This document shows, piece by piece, positions 32,899 through 40,688 of a stretch of DNA of 64,000 nt. The translations under genes were made by a program, and so were the position numbers. How positions within the stretch are numbered: the stretch's first letter is position 1; every line of letters begins with the position of its first letter. This DNA comes from DATLHO01 sp035539855 (GTDB lineage: Bacteria > Bacteroidota > Ignavibacteria > OLB7): positions 1 through 64,000 of the forward strand of contig DATLHO010000154.1 of the NCBI GenBank assembly GCA_035539855.1, in the 5' to 3' direction. The notes below the pieces were generated by a model. It saw only the letters and a program-made list of their open reading frames with translations, made no database searches and was not told where the DNA came from.

Positions 32899-33672
32899 CT
32901 ACTTACCATCTGGCCGCGTTTGCGCTGAACTCACCGGCTGAAGACTCTTCTCCGCTGCATCGAGTCCGATGTCCTGGCCTGAGGGCGCAGCACCCGATTC
33001 GATGCACGGCTTTGGACCATAGGGGCCTGCGGGATCGCTCGTGCATGCCGGCAGCACCACCCGGCAGCAGACCTGGGAAGTCTGGCCGGCACAGTCCAGA
33101 GTGACGCAAACGTCGATGCATTTCGATCCTGAGGGATCGCAGCCCGTGAAGCCAACCGGGATCTTGACGGATGACTTGTATGGTAGTCCGCCCGATGTCT
33201 CGACCATGTGAACACAGCTTGTGCGACAAACTGAGTCGCAAGTGCTGTCTGCGAGAGTTCCACCCGGAGGATAGAGACGGGGGCAGGCTGGATCTTCGCT
33301 CCAGACACCAGTCCACGGGTACTTGACAGGACAGAGGTCGCAGATGTGATTGGGCGAGTTGGCGTTCCTCTGACAGGGTGAGATCGGTCCGGGGTCCGTA
33401 TCACAATCCAATGCGGCGCAGATGTCGACTCTCGTCACGACACAGCCCTCCCACTCGTTCTTGATTTCGAATTCCCAGCTGCAACAGCCCTCGCCGCAGA
33501 GAAGCCCGTTGTCGCAGGCGTTTCCATCGCCGTAAGTCCCATTGTTGGTGTGACACAACGCGTGCGGGGTCGGAGTAGCAATCCACGTACACCCGCTTGT
33601 CTGAGCCGAAGCTGTCGAAGCCGCGAACACAGCCGCGATGATGGCGACAAGGACGTAAACGCGACAGAACAT
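32899..33672 (-). CDS. Cys-rich secreted protein of unknown function
   Basis: 257 residues, ATG at 33672 preceded by GGAGG. A signal peptide (ends STASAQ, about residue 23) is followed by a mature chain with more than 25 cysteines, often paired (ACDNGLLCGEGCCSWEF, ICDLCPVKYPW, SVCRTSCVHM, QVCCRVVLPAC). An extracellular domain held by many disulfides or metal sites is suggested. No family recognised; a T9SS tail is not seen. It is preceded on the same strand by another secreted protein gene (73-bp gap). Confidence 0.7.
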   Translation of the reverse strand: MFCRVYVLVAIIAAVFAASTASAQTSGCTWIATPTPHALCHTNNGTYGDGNACDNGLLCGEGCCSWEFEIKNEWEGCVVTRVDICAALDCDTDPGPISPCQRNANSPNHICDLCPVKYPWTGVWSEDPACPRLYPPGGTLADSTCDSVCRTSCVHMVETSGGLPYKSSVKIPVGFTGCDPSGSKCIDVCVTLDCAGQTSQVCCRVVLPACTSDPAGPYGPKPCIESGAAPSGQDIGLDAAEKSLQPVSSAQTRPDGK

Positions 33673-33745
33673 AACTGCCTCCAATGAGTGTTGAATGGCT
33701 ACGCGGGAGCTGTCGTAGAACTGCGGGAGGGGCGTCGCGCGGGGT

Positions 33746-34357
33746 CTATTCGAGCGCTCCGGCACCGTCGCCCGGTGCCGTCGACTCGCAGTCGGTTACG
33801 CTGCACGCCGGCGAGCCGCCGGAATAGTGGAGCGTGATGATCGCTGGCTCGGTTCCGTAATAGGTTGCGATACACCGCCGCAATGAGTCAGAACAGGGCG
33901 ACAGTGTCGTCGACGATCCGGCGCCCGTGCGCTCGACGCATGCGGCGAAGAAGACCCAGGAGTGTCCCGGGGAAACGGAGTCGGCCGCCGAATCGGCGTA
34001 GCCCGCCGCCGCGCCGTGAAGGACTGCGACGTATGCGAGACGATTGAACAACTCCGGCGTCGAAAGCGAGTCGAGCGCGGCGCAAGAGTCGCCTGCCTCG
34101 AATGTCTCGGCCGCGATGACATAGTCGGTCCGTCCGGTCGGCGTACGCCAGACGCAGACGATCTGTCGGGTCTTCCCTTCGTTCGAGGTTGCGAGTGTCG
34201 GCGGATCGACAACCGACGGAAGCGACCATGCGACCGTGTCGACAGCCAGCAGGACCGCCGACGAGTCGGTCGGGTGAGTCATCGGCGTCTGCGCGAGCGC
34301 GACGGAAGCCGGAGCGATGAGACAAAGCGTGGCGATGCCAAGGAACAGGTAGCGCAT
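33746..34357 (-). CDS. Secreted hypothetical protein
   Basis: 203 residues with a clear signal peptide (PASVALAQ, about residue 23). The mature part has few cysteines, some placed as likely disulfides (VCVWRT, DSCAALDS, FAACVERT, SPCSDSLRRC), and a C-terminus ending SVTDCESTAPGDGAGALE. No family recognised. Adjacent to and co-oriented with the Cys-rich secreted protein, so the pair may act together. Confidence 0.65.
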   Translation of the reverse strand: MRYLFLGIATLCLIAPASVALAQTPMTHPTDSSAVLLAVDTVAWSLPSVVDPPTLATSNEGKTRQIVCVWRTPTGRTDYVIAAETFEAGDSCAALDSLSTPELFNRLAYVAVLHGAAAGYADSAADSVSPGHSWVFFAACVERTGAGSSTTLSPCSDSLRRCIATYYGTEPAIITLHYSGGSPACSVTDCESTAPGDGAGALE

Positions 34358-34564
34358 GAGGGCACAGCGGTAGAGCCATCCTGCGATCCGGATCCGGGTG
34401 GAACTCGCGGGGATGGGGTTGGATGCCTTCGAGCGCTCGGTACGTCAGAAAGATGGACGCGCGTCGACGCGCATCCTATTCCCCTTTAGGGGAGGGTGGG
34501 ATAATGAAGTGTAGGTCCGGTGGTGGTGCACGGCTTGCGCTCGCGCGGCGTCGACACGCCTTCG

Positions 34565-35617
34565 TCAGCGCGTCGGTCGCAGCATGAAGAGCTTGCCGAA
34601 GACGTCGCCGAGACTGACGGTGCCGGTCTTGCGATGGACCGACTGAAGATGCTTCTTGACGTTGTCCTGCGAGACGCCGATCTCGGCGGCGATCTCCTTG
34701 TACGACAGGCCGAGCATGCGACAGGTGAGGACGCGGCGCTCCTGATGCGTGAGCTGGTAACGCACCGTCGCTTCGACGAGCACATCGTCGATCAACCGCT
34801 CCTGTGGTCGGAGAAACTGGTGCCGGATGATCACGCCGGCGAAGGCGCTCTCGAGGAACGGCCGAAGCGTTTCGATGATCGCTGTGTCCGCCTCGCGCAG
34901 AGGAGACTTCTGCCGTTCGCGGCAGAGAATGATACAGCCGATTTGCATCGTCTCGTAATATGCGAGCTCGATGACGTGGGGCGGATGATAGTCGTCGAAT
35001 GGAAATCCCTGCTCCAGCATGCCGTCGAGAACGGCGGCCGAGAATCCTCTGGAGGCCGCATGGGTACTGACACTCACACCGACCGAGCCCTTCGGAGGGA
35101 CGTGATGAATGACATCGGCGCTCGCATTGTATTCGTCCGGATCGCAAAGGTCGCAGGACGTGTCGACGGCGATGGCAATCCGATCGACAGCCGGGAGCAA
35201 CGGAGCAAGAGCGTTTCGGAGCTCGCGCGTGGCGGTGGTGACGTCGAAGGTGTTTGGCAGGGCATTAAGCAGGCAGAGAAACGGATCCGCCGCACGCGGG
35301 GCACCCGTGCTCCCGACCGCGATCGACGGCCGGCCCCCACGCGGTGCGGTGCCAGGAGCCGAACGGGGCCGACCGGGCGGCCGCACCTCGAGAAGCGCAT
35401 CGAGTCCGCCACCGCGGTACGTTGCAACCCAGCGCTCCACTGTCGGGGCCGATACGCCGACACGAAGCGCCACCTCTGCGGTGACGAGCTCGGGAAACCG
35501 CTTCATCACCTGCAGCGCACGCACGCGTGTCGCGAGCGGACCCGACCGAAGCTTCCGCTCGAGACGAGAGAGCGCTGCTGGTGATTCGGCGATGTCGAGA
35601 CGGCGTCGGCGCGGCAT
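34565..35617 (-). CDS. LuxR-type regulator with an additional N-terminal helix-turn-helix
   Basis: 350 residues in three parts. The N-terminus (about 18-80: RVRALQVMKRFPELVTAEVA...VSAPTVERWVATYRGGGLDAL) is the helix-turn-helix found at the start of IS630-type transposases and Sip-like regulators. The middle (about 110-260) resembles a GAF-like sensor and includes a cluster CDLCDP. The C-terminus (about 283-345: LTHQERRVLTCRMLGLSYKEIA...QDNVKKHLQSVHRKTG) is a LuxR/FixJ DNA-binding domain. Signal and targets unknown. A fragment of a paralogue survives at 30073-30219. Confidence 0.8.
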   Translation of the reverse strand: MPRRRRLDIAESPAALSRLERKLRSGPLATRVRALQVMKRFPELVTAEVALRVGVSAPTVERWVATYRGGGLDALLEVRPPGRPRSAPGTAPRGGRPSIAVGSTGAPRAADPFLCLLNALPNTFDVTTATRELRNALAPLLPAVDRIAIAVDTSCDLCDPDEYNASADVIHHVPPKGSVGVSVSTHAASRGFSAAVLDGMLEQGFPFDDYHPPHVIELAYYETMQIGCIILCRERQKSPLREADTAIIETLRPFLESAFAGVIIRHQFLRPQERLIDDVLVEATVRYQLTHQERRVLTCRMLGLSYKEIAAEIGVSQDNVKKHLQSVHRKTGTVSLGDVFGKLFMLRPTR

Positions 35618-35766
35618 GGGTACTCAACGGTTACCCATCAAGCTACGACTCTGCAATCCCATCACGAAAGCGGACCACCGATGACAATCGTGATGGGAAT
35701 GGTGGCGTCCGTACGCCAGGGGCCGCCTCGGCGCCGGATGGGCGCTCGTCTCGCCTTCTCCCTCGC

Positions 35767-36055
35767 CTACCTTCGCACGACCAATCTCTCGCTGAGCACC
35801 AGCGTCGGCGTCCGCAGCACAACGACATGGGCCCCCGCCGGCAGCTCCGACACGTCCACCCACTGCACGTACGCTCCCGCCTCCATCTCACCGTCGACGA
35901 GCGTCGCAGCGTGCGCTCCCGACGCGTCCTGCAGCACGAGCTTCGTCCGCCTCCGCTCGGTGAGCGAGTACTCGATCGCCGCCACCCCCGAGGCCGGTTC
36001 GGCGATGCCGGGCGCAGCAGTACCTCCGCCGCGCGTCGAACAGCCACTTGTGCTC
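35767..36055 (-). pseudogene. Orphan T9SS sorting-domain fragment
   Basis: The frame ending at 35767 encodes a T9SS type A tail with nothing before it: GVAAIEYSLTERRRTKLVLQ, DASGAHAATLVDG, ELPAGAHVVVLRT and final LSERLVVRR. It is open upstream to the serS stop, but there is no signal peptide and no cargo domain. The first possible start is a GTG at 35985. An ATG overlapping the serS stop (36059) opens a different frame, so a frameshift could have split a formerly longer gene. It is most likely the 3' stub of a deleted secreted protein. Confidence 0.6.
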
Positions 36056-37333
36056 TCATCCCTTCTCCACCCGGATCACCTCCCGCCCCCCCATCAACGG
36101 CACGAGCACCGCCGGCACCCTCACGGTCCCATCCGCCTGCTGATTGTTCTCGAGGATCGCGACGATCGCGCGCGGCACCGCGACGGCCGTGCCGTTGAGC
36201 GTGTGCACGAAGCGCGTCTGGTTGTTCTCATCGCGATAGCGGATCATCAGCCGGCGCGACTGGAACTCGGTGCAGTTGCTCGTGCTCGTGACCTCCCCGA
36301 ACGCCTCGCGCGACGGCATCCATGCCTCGATGTCGAACTTGCGATACGCCGGCGCTCCGAGATCCCCGGCCGCGATGTCGACGACCTGGTAGTGCAGGCC
36401 GAGGTCGCTGAAGATCTCCTTCTCGATCTCGAGCATCTCCGCGTGCATCGCTTCGGATTCCTCCGGCGTCGTGAACGCGAACATCTCGACCTTGCTGAAC
36501 TGGTGCACGCGGTAGAGCCCGCGCGACTCACGGCCCGCCGCGCCTGCCTCGGTGCGGAAGCAATGGCTGTAGCCGACGAGTTTCACGGGGAGCTCCTCCT
36601 TGCGCAGGATCTTCTCCTTGAGCAGTCCGCCGAGCGTGATCTCGGCGGTACCGACGAGGCAGAGGTCGGTTCCCTCGACGCTGTAGACCTGGGTCTCCTC
36701 GCCGCGCGGGTTGAAGCCGATCGCCTCGAGCACCGATGCGCGCGCGAGGTCGGGCGTCAGGTACGGCGTCCATCCGCGCGAGACCAGCTTCATCATCGCG
36801 AAGTTGACGAGCGCCATCTCGAGCAGCGCGCCCTCGTTCATGAGGTAGTAGAACTTCTGTCCGGTGACCTCCGCGGCGGTCTCGAAGTCGAGGAGCTTCA
36901 GCTCGGTGCCGAGCGTCACGTGGTCCTTCGTCGGGAAGTCGAACACGGGCCGCTCGCCGACGGTCTCCATCACGAGGCCATCCTCCTCTCCGCCGGCGGG
37001 CACGTCGGGATGCGTCATGTTGGGGATGTTCTTCGCGGCGGCATCGAGCTCGTCTCCGACGGCGTTGAACTCCTCCTCGCGCGCGGCGATGAGCTCCTTG
37101 AGCTCGCGCCCGCGGTCGATCAGGGTCTGGCGCTCGGCCTGCTCCATCTTCCCCTTCATCTTCTGCGACGACTCGTTCCGCTCGGCGCGCAGCGCCTCGA
37201 GCTCCTGCTGTATCGCTACGCGCCGCGCGTAAAGCTCGACGACGCGGGCGGCGTCGGCGTTGCGGACGCCTCGGCGGGCGATGTTCTCGGTGACGAGCTC
37301 GAGGTTCTCGCGAATGAACTTCAGATCCAGCAT
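36056..37333 (-). CDS. serS: Seryl-tRNA synthetase
   Basis: 425 residues. The N-terminal coiled-coil arm (about 30-105), class II motif 2 (FRTEAGAAGRESRGLYRVHQF, broken here as FRTEAG...RVHQF) and motif 3 (TLNGTAVAVPRAI) are all present, with the serine-site TSTSNCTEFQSRR. Charges tRNA-Ser in the cytosol. A 99-bp piece of its middle (36693-36791) is duplicated at 29362-29460. Complete and ordinary in itself. Confidence 0.97.
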   Translation of the reverse strand: MLDLKFIRENLELVTENIARRGVRNADAARVVELYARRVAIQQELEALRAERNESSQKMKGKMEQAERQTLIDRGRELKELIAAREEEFNAVGDELDAAAKNIPNMTHPDVPAGGEEDGLVMETVGERPVFDFPTKDHVTLGTELKLLDFETAAEVTGQKFYYLMNEGALLEMALVNFAMMKLVSRGWTPYLTPDLARASVLEAIGFNPRGEETQVYSVEGTDLCLVGTAEITLGGLLKEKILRKEELPVKLVGYSHCFRTEAGAAGRESRGLYRVHQFSKVEMFAFTTPEESEAMHAEMLEIEKEIFSDLGLHYQVVDIAAGDLGAPAYRKFDIEAWMPSREAFGEVTSTSNCTEFQSRRLMIRYRDENNQTRFVHTLNGTAVAVPRAIVAILENNQQADGTVRVPAVLVPLMGGREVIRVEKG

Positions 37334-37416
37334 GCGTTGACGGAGTGGTCGTTAGGAAAAGGGCAAAAGTACGAAGCCCCGGGTCATTGGCGCGTAATCG
37401 CGCGTGCCTGATGCGG

Positions 37417-37453
37417 CGAGGCCCCGGGCGCGCTCTGCGCGCCCGGGGCCTCG
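37417..37453 (-). terminator. Strong GC-rich hairpin after the 2Fe-2S protein gene
   Basis: Perfect 17-bp arms (CGAGGCCCCGGGCGCGC / GCGCGCCCGGGGCCTCG) with a 3-nt spacer, 35 bp beyond the stop of the ferredoxin-like gene. The only other content of the 154-bp gap is the serS upstream region. Confidence 0.75.
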
Positions 37454-37487
37454 ATTGCCTGAACGTCGGGGTGCCGAAAGGCGTCGC

Positions 37488-38132
37488 CTAGAACAGTCCG
37501 ATCATATCCCCGCCCATCCAGACGATGGCGCCGAGGACGATGAGGCCGAAGACCGTGGCGAGCGCGCCGTTGATGACGGTGAAGCGATGGATCTCGCCGA
37601 TCTCCTGCGCCACGCGATTGTCGATCGTGCAGTCGCCGAGGACTTCCGTCTGGCAGGCGAGGCGCACCTTGCCGACGTCGCCCCCGAGCGTGAAGCGCTC
37701 CTGCCACGTCGGCACGCTCAGCGCCGCGGCACTGTTCGCGCCGGGCGTGTAGCGGCACGTGCCGCAGAAGCCCATCCCGAAACAGTTCGCCGCCTTCGCG
37801 ACGTCGTAGTAGACTTCGGCTCCCTGCGTGGTCGCGTACTCGCGGAGATTGCCTCCCTCGGGCACGAAGACCGTGCGGCCCTGGTTGGCGAAGGTCACCG
37901 CATGGAATCCCTCGGGCACACGGCCTCCGGTCGTGAACGGCGCCAATGTCTCGGAGAGATCGAGCTCGGGATGGTGGTACCGGTAGACCGCATAGGCCGC
38001 GCCGAGACCGAAGAGGTACCACGTCACCGCCATCGCGATCGCGAGGGGCATTGGCGTGTTGAGCTGCACAAGCAGCACGAAAAGGATCGCGGTCGTCAGC
38101 AGAGCCCAGAACGAGAATCCCGGAATCTTCAT
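37488..38132 (-). CDS. Membrane-anchored 2Fe-2S ferredoxin-like protein
   Basis: 214 residues; ATG at 38132 is preceded by GGAG. Two hydrophobic helices at the N-terminus (about 7-50) and one at the C-terminus (about 190-210) flank a 2Fe-2S ferredoxin domain. That domain opens with HAVTFANQGRTVFVPEGGNL and has four likely ligands: NCFGMGFCGTC (three Cys) and LACQTEV. It should carry electrons at the cytoplasmic membrane. The partner is unknown, since neighbours are not redox enzymes. No family name recognised beyond the Fer2 fold. Confidence 0.78.
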   Translation of the reverse strand: MKIPGFSFWALLTTAILFVLLVQLNTPMPLAIAMAVTWYLFGLGAAYAVYRYHHPELDLSETLAPFTTGGRVPEGFHAVTFANQGRTVFVPEGGNLREYATTQGAEVYYDVAKAANCFGMGFCGTCRYTPGANSAAALSVPTWQERFTLGGDVGKVRLACQTEVLGDCTIDNRVAQEIGEIHRFTVINGALATVFGLIVLGAIVWMGGDMIGLF

Positions 38133-38221
38133 ATCACGCTCCACACGGAGATTGTATCAAATGGTAGGCAGTCAGAAGATAGACGCAAAGTGACAAACAC
38201 GCAAAGAAAGCTTGCGGATGC

Positions 38222-40624
38222 CTACCGCACGACGCTCACCGGGACGCTGAGGTCGCCGGCGTCGGATTCGGCGCGCAGCAGATACGTGCCGGGCGCAAGC
38301 GGCTCGGGCAGGCGCAGGCGCAGCGATCCGCGGGCGTGGCCATCGTGCAGCGTCGCGACGCGGGCGCCGAGGGCGTCGTAGAGGACGACGCGCAGCGCTC
38401 CCGGGCCGACCGGATCGACGAGCACCTCCGCTCCGCCGGGGCCGGGGTTCGGCGCGACGAGCACCCGCATTGTCGCGCGCTCGCCGGGCATCGCCGGCGC
38501 CGCGGTCTGCGCCTGTGTCGGCGCGACGTCGATGTTGTCGATCGCCGCGAAGATCAGCGATGGGTCGTCGCGATCGCGCAACTGGAATCGCACGCGCATG
38601 CGATCGGTGATCGGAAGGAACGGCCGCATCGGCAGCCGGCGCGCCGCCCACCCGCCGCGCACGCGCGCCTCGGAGTGGATGCGATACCACGTCTGCCCGT
38701 CGTCGTTGCTCGCGTCGACGGTCAGCGAATCGATCGCGAGCGTCGTGTCGGACGAGAAGTTCGGATAGTGGATGAACCACAGGTCGAATTGCAGCACCGG
38801 GTCGCCGTGGTCGCTCAGGTCCATCGTCGGAGAGATGAGCGACGTCGTGCCGCCGTTGACATCGTTCTCCTGCGGAGCCGCGTTGATCGGCGGCGCGCCG
38901 GTCATGAACACGCGCCCCAAGCGGCCGTCGGGCTGCCGCGCCGGATGCGCCCAGCCGGACTGCGGATAGCCGAGGTACGGCTCGATGCGCACCCACATGC
39001 CGCTCGTCGCGTCGTCGGTCGGCGCGCCGAGCGTCCAGCCGAGGTCCAGCGTCGCGTTGTCGTGGTAGCGCCGCACGAGCGTCACCGCGATCGTCGAGTT
39101 CGCCTGGGTCAGACGCACTGGCATCTCGACGACGCGAAAGCCCCACTTCCCCACCGTCAGCGTGAAGTCCTCGCCGGCCGGCAACTGCACCTCCGCGACG
39201 TTGCCGGAGGCGACGAGCTGCGCGGGGATGTGCGGCTCGACCGCGAACGAGAATCCCTCGATCGGCTGGCCCGACTCGTCGCGCACCTCGATCTGCGCCG
39301 CGTGCCTGAGCACCGCGCGCATGCCGATGTCGAGCGTCTCGTCCCGCGAGAGCGTCACGCTCTCGACGACATCGCCGTAGCCGAAACGCTCGAGCTGCAT
39401 CGTGAACGCGTCGCCGACGGCGCCGCCGATGTAGTACCGACCGTCGCGTCCGGTGCGGAATCGACGGCCGAGCTCCGGCACGAAGATCTCGACGCCCTCG
39501 AGCGGCAGTCCGTTGTCGGCGTCGGTGACGACACCGGAGACCGAGCCCGCCGTCCTGCGCTCCCAGTCGAGCACGTACAGTCCAGTGCTGCGATCGCCCG
39601 CTAGCACGCGGCCTGACGGCAGGAAGGGATAGACCTCCCACACGCCGTTGTATCCCCCGCTCTGCCCGGGCCAGGTGTCGTAGTAGGCGACCTCGCGCGG
39701 ATGCGTCGGATCGATCATGTCGATGATCCGCACGCCGCCGGTGTACCACGACGCCACGACGAAGCGACCCATCACGTGGACGTTGTGCACGATGTCGAGC
39801 GGATCGTGCGTGTACTCGGCGACCATCCGCACGTTCTCGAGGTCGCGGATGTCCCACACCTTCATCGTCTTTGCGGTGAAGCCGATCTCGTCGCTCGAGA
39901 CGAGGTAGCCGCCGTCGGAGGTGATCTCGACGTTGTGCGTGCCGCTGTACGGGTAGTTGATGTTCGTGAGGAAGACGGGCACGGCGCGGTCGCGCACATC
40001 GTACACGTCGATGCCGTTGCCGTAGACCGCCGCGGTGACGAGCGTGTCGCCGCGCTCCCACGCGTCGTGGTAGTAGTCGCGGTCGACACGGCCGACCGGA
40101 CGCGGGTGCAGCGGGTCGGGCTCGAGATCGAACATGAGCACTCCCCCGTTGGCGCCGGCGTCCTCGGCGGTGCCCATGACGTAGAGCCAGTGATCGCGCA
40201 CGTACACGGTGTGCGCGCTGCGGAAGTACGTCGTGTCGGTGCGCACGAGCGTTGCCCGCGCGGGGAGCTCCGAGAGATCAACGATCTGCAGGCCCGCGCC
40301 GGCTGGGACGTCGCGAGACTCGGAGACGATGTAGAGATAGCTGCCGTACGTCTTCATCTCCCGCCAGCGATTCCACGGACCCGGGATGAACGCGACCTGA
40401 CTGATCGGGCTGGTCGAGACATCGACGATGTGCGTGCCGATCTGGCTGCCGACGAACGCGTACTCGCGGCCGTCGGGCGCGGCGTAGCCCCAGATCGCCG
40501 AGTGCATGCCCACGCTGTCGACGGGATTGAGCCAGCCGAAGAGCGTCATGTGCTTGGAGCCGGCGTTCTCCTGCGCGAGGATGGGGGTGGTTAGGAGGAG
40601 GAGGAGGACGAAGAGTCTTAGCAT
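38222..40624 (-). CDS. Choice-of-anchor B family secreted protein with T9SS sorting domain
   Basis: 800 residues: signal peptide (ends TPILAQ, about residue 18), then a seven-bladed LVIVD/propeller-like region of the choice-of-anchor B family (about 25-375, with THIVDVSTSP, LQIVDLSE and VRIIDMIDPTHPREV repeats). A carboxypeptidase-regulatory-like Ig domain follows (about 375-450, SGVVTDADNGLPLEGVEIFV), then a lectin-like jelly roll (about 515-700), and a T9SS sorting domain beginning VAPNPGPGG and ending VSVVR. It is a large surface protein; ligand unknown. The gene starts only 6 bp from copy 3 of the dispersed hairpin repeat. Confidence 0.88.
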   Translation of the reverse strand: MLRLFVLLLLLTTPILAQENAGSKHMTLFGWLNPVDSVGMHSAIWGYAAPDGREYAFVGSQIGTHIVDVSTSPISQVAFIPGPWNRWREMKTYGSYLYIVSESRDVPAGAGLQIVDLSELPARATLVRTDTTYFRSAHTVYVRDHWLYVMGTAEDAGANGGVLMFDLEPDPLHPRPVGRVDRDYYHDAWERGDTLVTAAVYGNGIDVYDVRDRAVPVFLTNINYPYSGTHNVEITSDGGYLVSSDEIGFTAKTMKVWDIRDLENVRMVAEYTHDPLDIVHNVHVMGRFVVASWYTGGVRIIDMIDPTHPREVAYYDTWPGQSGGYNGVWEVYPFLPSGRVLAGDRSTGLYVLDWERRTAGSVSGVVTDADNGLPLEGVEIFVPELGRRFRTGRDGRYYIGGAVGDAFTMQLERFGYGDVVESVTLSRDETLDIGMRAVLRHAAQIEVRDESGQPIEGFSFAVEPHIPAQLVASGNVAEVQLPAGEDFTLTVGKWGFRVVEMPVRLTQANSTIAVTLVRRYHDNATLDLGWTLGAPTDDATSGMWVRIEPYLGYPQSGWAHPARQPDGRLGRVFMTGAPPINAAPQENDVNGGTTSLISPTMDLSDHGDPVLQFDLWFIHYPNFSSDTTLAIDSLTVDASNDDGQTWYRIHSEARVRGGWAARRLPMRPFLPITDRMRVRFQLRDRDDPSLIFAAIDNIDVAPTQAQTAAPAMPGERATMRVLVAPNPGPGGAEVLVDPVGPGALRVVLYDALGARVATLHDGHARGSLRLRLPEPLAPGTYLLRAESDAGDLSVPVSVVR

Positions 40625-40630
40625 GGAGAG

Positions 40631-40687
40631 ACCTCACCCCCCCTGCCCCCCTCTCCGAATACGGAGAGGGGGGGGATGGGGTGGCTT
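40631..40687. repeat. Dispersed hairpin repeat, copy 3 (inverted)
   Basis: Same element as at 17429 and 19896 but in the opposite orientation: ACCTCAC..., hairpin CCCCCCTCTCCG-AATA-CGGAGAGGGGGG (40646-40673), then GGGGTGGCTTT. It ends 1 bp from the stop of the cytochrome/YVTN lipoprotein gene. The shared flank (AAAGCCACCCC when reversed) shows that more than the hairpin is conserved. Confidence 0.85.
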
Positions 40688-40688
40688 T

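Noticed and set aside
35643..36059. 138-codon frame starting at the ATG overlapping the serS stop
   Set aside because: Composition is Arg/Ser-rich and it is antisense-like; the T9SS tail lies in a different frame. Kept only as a hint of a frameshifted former gene.
38172..40061. Long minus-strand frame overlapping the choice-of-anchor-B gene
   Set aside because: Arg-rich shadow in another register of the same strand; the gene at 38222-40624 has the signal peptide, domains and T9SS tail.
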